A stretch of 7,652 bases of DNA from an uncultured Muribaculaceae bacterium (GTDB lineage Bacteria > Bacteroidota > Bacteroidia > Bacteroidales > Muribaculaceae), in the NCBI GenBank assembly GCA_947177435.1, contig CAMWUM010000087.1, positions 1 to 7,652 of the forward strand, in the 5' to 3' direction. Below, piece after piece: positions 6,466 to 7,652 of this stretch. Below the pieces are notes generated by a model. The model did not search any database. It saw only the letters and a program-made list of their open reading frames with translations, and was not told where the DNA came from. Each line of letters starts with the position of its first letter. The first letter of the stretch is position 1. Made by a program: the position numbers and the translations under genes.

Positions 6466-7652
6466 AAGCATCGTTAGTAATCATCGGCGACGAAATCCTG
6501 ATTGGCCAGGTCACCGATACCAACTCAGGTTCGATAGCCCGCGCGCTCGGTCCGATGGGCTGGGAGATAGCGACAGTGCGTGTGGTCGGCGACTCTGCCG
6601 AAGCTATCAAGAGCGCTATCGCCTCGGCAATGGCTGAAGCCGACCTCGTAATCACCACTGGAGGCCTTGGCCCTACGAAAGACGACATTACCAAGCACGT
6701 ACTGCTTGAAATATTCGGTGGTGAACTCCACCAAGATACCGACGTCCTTGCCAACGTGGAGAGGGTGTTCGCACGCCGCGGACTTGTCCTCAATGATCTC
6801 ACGCGTAGCCAGGCCATGGTGCCCACGTCATGCCGCGTGATACAGAACGAGTTTGGTACGGCTCCCATCATGTGGTTCGAGGCCGAGGGCAAGGTGTTGA
6901 TTTCCATGCCCGGAGTGCCGTTTGAGACGGTAGGTATGTTGCATAAGGCTGTGCTCGGACAGATTGCCGATAGGTTCTCGCCCGGCGAGCAGTTCCTGCA
7001 CAAAGTATTTATTGTCCGTGGCATCACCGAGTCGGATCTTGCCGAGCGGCTTGCCTCTTATGAGGCTTCGTTGCCCGAGGGGATGCATCTGGCCTATCTT
7101 CCGAATGCCGGATACATCCGTTTGCGTCTTGACTCAACTGTGCCATTTGGAGGCAAGGATGAGGAATTGCGTGTGGCCATAGCCGACGTTTTGGTGCACG
7201 AGGGTGACGCGACGCCCGCAGAGATATTGCTGGAAAAGGTGCGAGCCAAAGGATATAAATTATGCACTGCCGAGAGTTGTACTGGAGGCAACATTGCGCA
7301 CAGCATCACAGCGATTGCCGGTTGCAGCGATTGCTATGTTGGATCGGTCGTAAGTTATGCCAATGAAGTAAAGGCCGGTGTGCTTGGCGTGAAAATGGCC
7401 GACATCGAGGCCCATGGTGCCGTAAGCGAAGAAGTTGCACGCCAGATGGCCGAAGGCGCATGCCGTGCCCTGGGGGCCGATTGCTCGGTAGCAACAACCG
7501 GCATAGCAGGCCCGGGCGGAGCCGTTCCGGGCAAGCCAGTAGGCACAGTGTGGATAGCAGCCCACACTCCGTCCGGCACCGTAGCTCGCCTCTACCATTT
7601 CCCCGGTAACCGCGATCGCGTTATCGACCGCGCCACCTCCGAGGCCCTCTTC
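6462..7652 (+). CDS. cinA: CinA: N-terminal MoaB-like/ADP-ribose pyrophosphatase domain plus C-terminal nicotinamide-nucleotide amidohydrolase; 3'-truncated by window edge
   Basis: The frame from ATG 6462 stays open through the last base, giving 397 residues of a protein usually about 410-420 long, so only about 15-25 C-terminal residues are missing. The N-terminal COG1058/MoaB-like domain shows GDEILIGQVTDTN (9-21) and TTGGLGPTKDD (65-75). A middle KH-like region follows (about 175-250). The CinA-C (PncC) domain runs from about 255, with TAESCTGG (269-276; Ser272 the expected catalytic residue) and TGIAGPGG (346-353). PncC deamidates nicotinamide mononucleotide to nicotinate mononucleotide in NAD salvage, and the N-terminal domain of full-length CinA has reported ADP-ribose pyrophosphatase activity. 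The old 'competence/damage-inducible' name comes from Gram-positive relatives and need not apply here. Its ATG overlaps the tsaD stop (ATGA), typical of translational coupling. No frameshift is seen. Confidence 0.97.
   Translation, partial: MKASLVIIGDEILIGQVTDTNSGSIARALGPMGWEIATVRVVGDSAEAIKSAIASAMAEADLVITTGGLGPTKDDITKHVLLEIFGGELHQDTDVLANVERVFARRGLVLNDLTRSQAMVPTSCRVIQNEFGTAPIMWFEAEGKVLISMPGVPFETVGMLHKAVLGQIADRFSPGEQFLHKVFIVRGITESDLAERLASYEASLPEGMHLAYLPNAGYIRLRLDSTVPFGGKDEELRVAIADVLVHEGDATPAEILLEKVRAKGYKLCTAESCTGGNIAHSITAIAGCSDCYVGSVVSYANEVKAGVLGVKMADIEAHGAVSEEVARQMAEGACRALGADCSVATTGIAGPGGAVPGKPVGTVWIAAHTPSGTVARLYHFPGNRDRVIDRATSEALF

Noticed and set aside
5521..6471. A 316-codon open frame on the minus strand opposite tsaD
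   Set aside because: The tsaD frame on the plus strand has every family motif at full length. The antisense frame has no recognisable domain and no independent start context.

Overview
The window looks like ordinary chromosomal DNA from a Gram-negative member of the Bacteroidota, most likely order Bacteroidales. The reasons are the large fused PurL with Bacteroidales-like wording ([27 protein letters not shown]), a DUF2027+Smr protein (an architecture I know from this phylum), a small outer-membrane beta-barrel with a signal peptide and C-terminal Phe, and the absence of clear Shine-Dalgarno sequences before the starts. The DNA is visibly GC-rich with many C-ending codons, which would fit a GC-richer gut lineage such as Muribaculaceae or Prevotellaceae; the family is a guess.

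All six genes lie on the + strand and coding density is close to 100%. In order: purL (5' end cut off by the window, ends 3009); a DUF2027/Smr-domain protein (3025-4116); an EFR1-type flavodoxin/2x[4Fe-4S] ferredoxin fusion (4127-4906); a small secreted outer-membrane beta-barrel protein (4944-5441); tsaD (5446-6465); and cinA (6462 to the window edge, 3' end cut off). The gaps are 15, 10, 37 and 4 nt, and tsaD and cinA overlap by 4 nt (ATGA). No intergenic stretch exceeds 37 nt, and I see no convincing terminator, RNA gene, mobile element, CRISPR array or large repeat. The whole run could be one transcript, with the 37-nt gap before the beta-barrel gene as the most likely place for an internal promoter.

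Functionally this is housekeeping: purine synthesis (PurL), probable nucleic-acid or ribosome-associated nuclease work (Smr), an unassigned electron-transfer protein (EFR1), an envelope protein, universal tRNA t6A modification (TsaD), and pyridine-nucleotide salvage (CinA/PncC). The genes do not form one pathway. I found no evidence for a new defence, mobile or biosynthetic system. The points most worth a second look are the uncharacterised beta-barrel protein tightly coupled to tsaD, a stop-start mini-cistron at that junction, the non-canonical DLHI motif in the Smr domain, and the orphan EFR1 redox protein.
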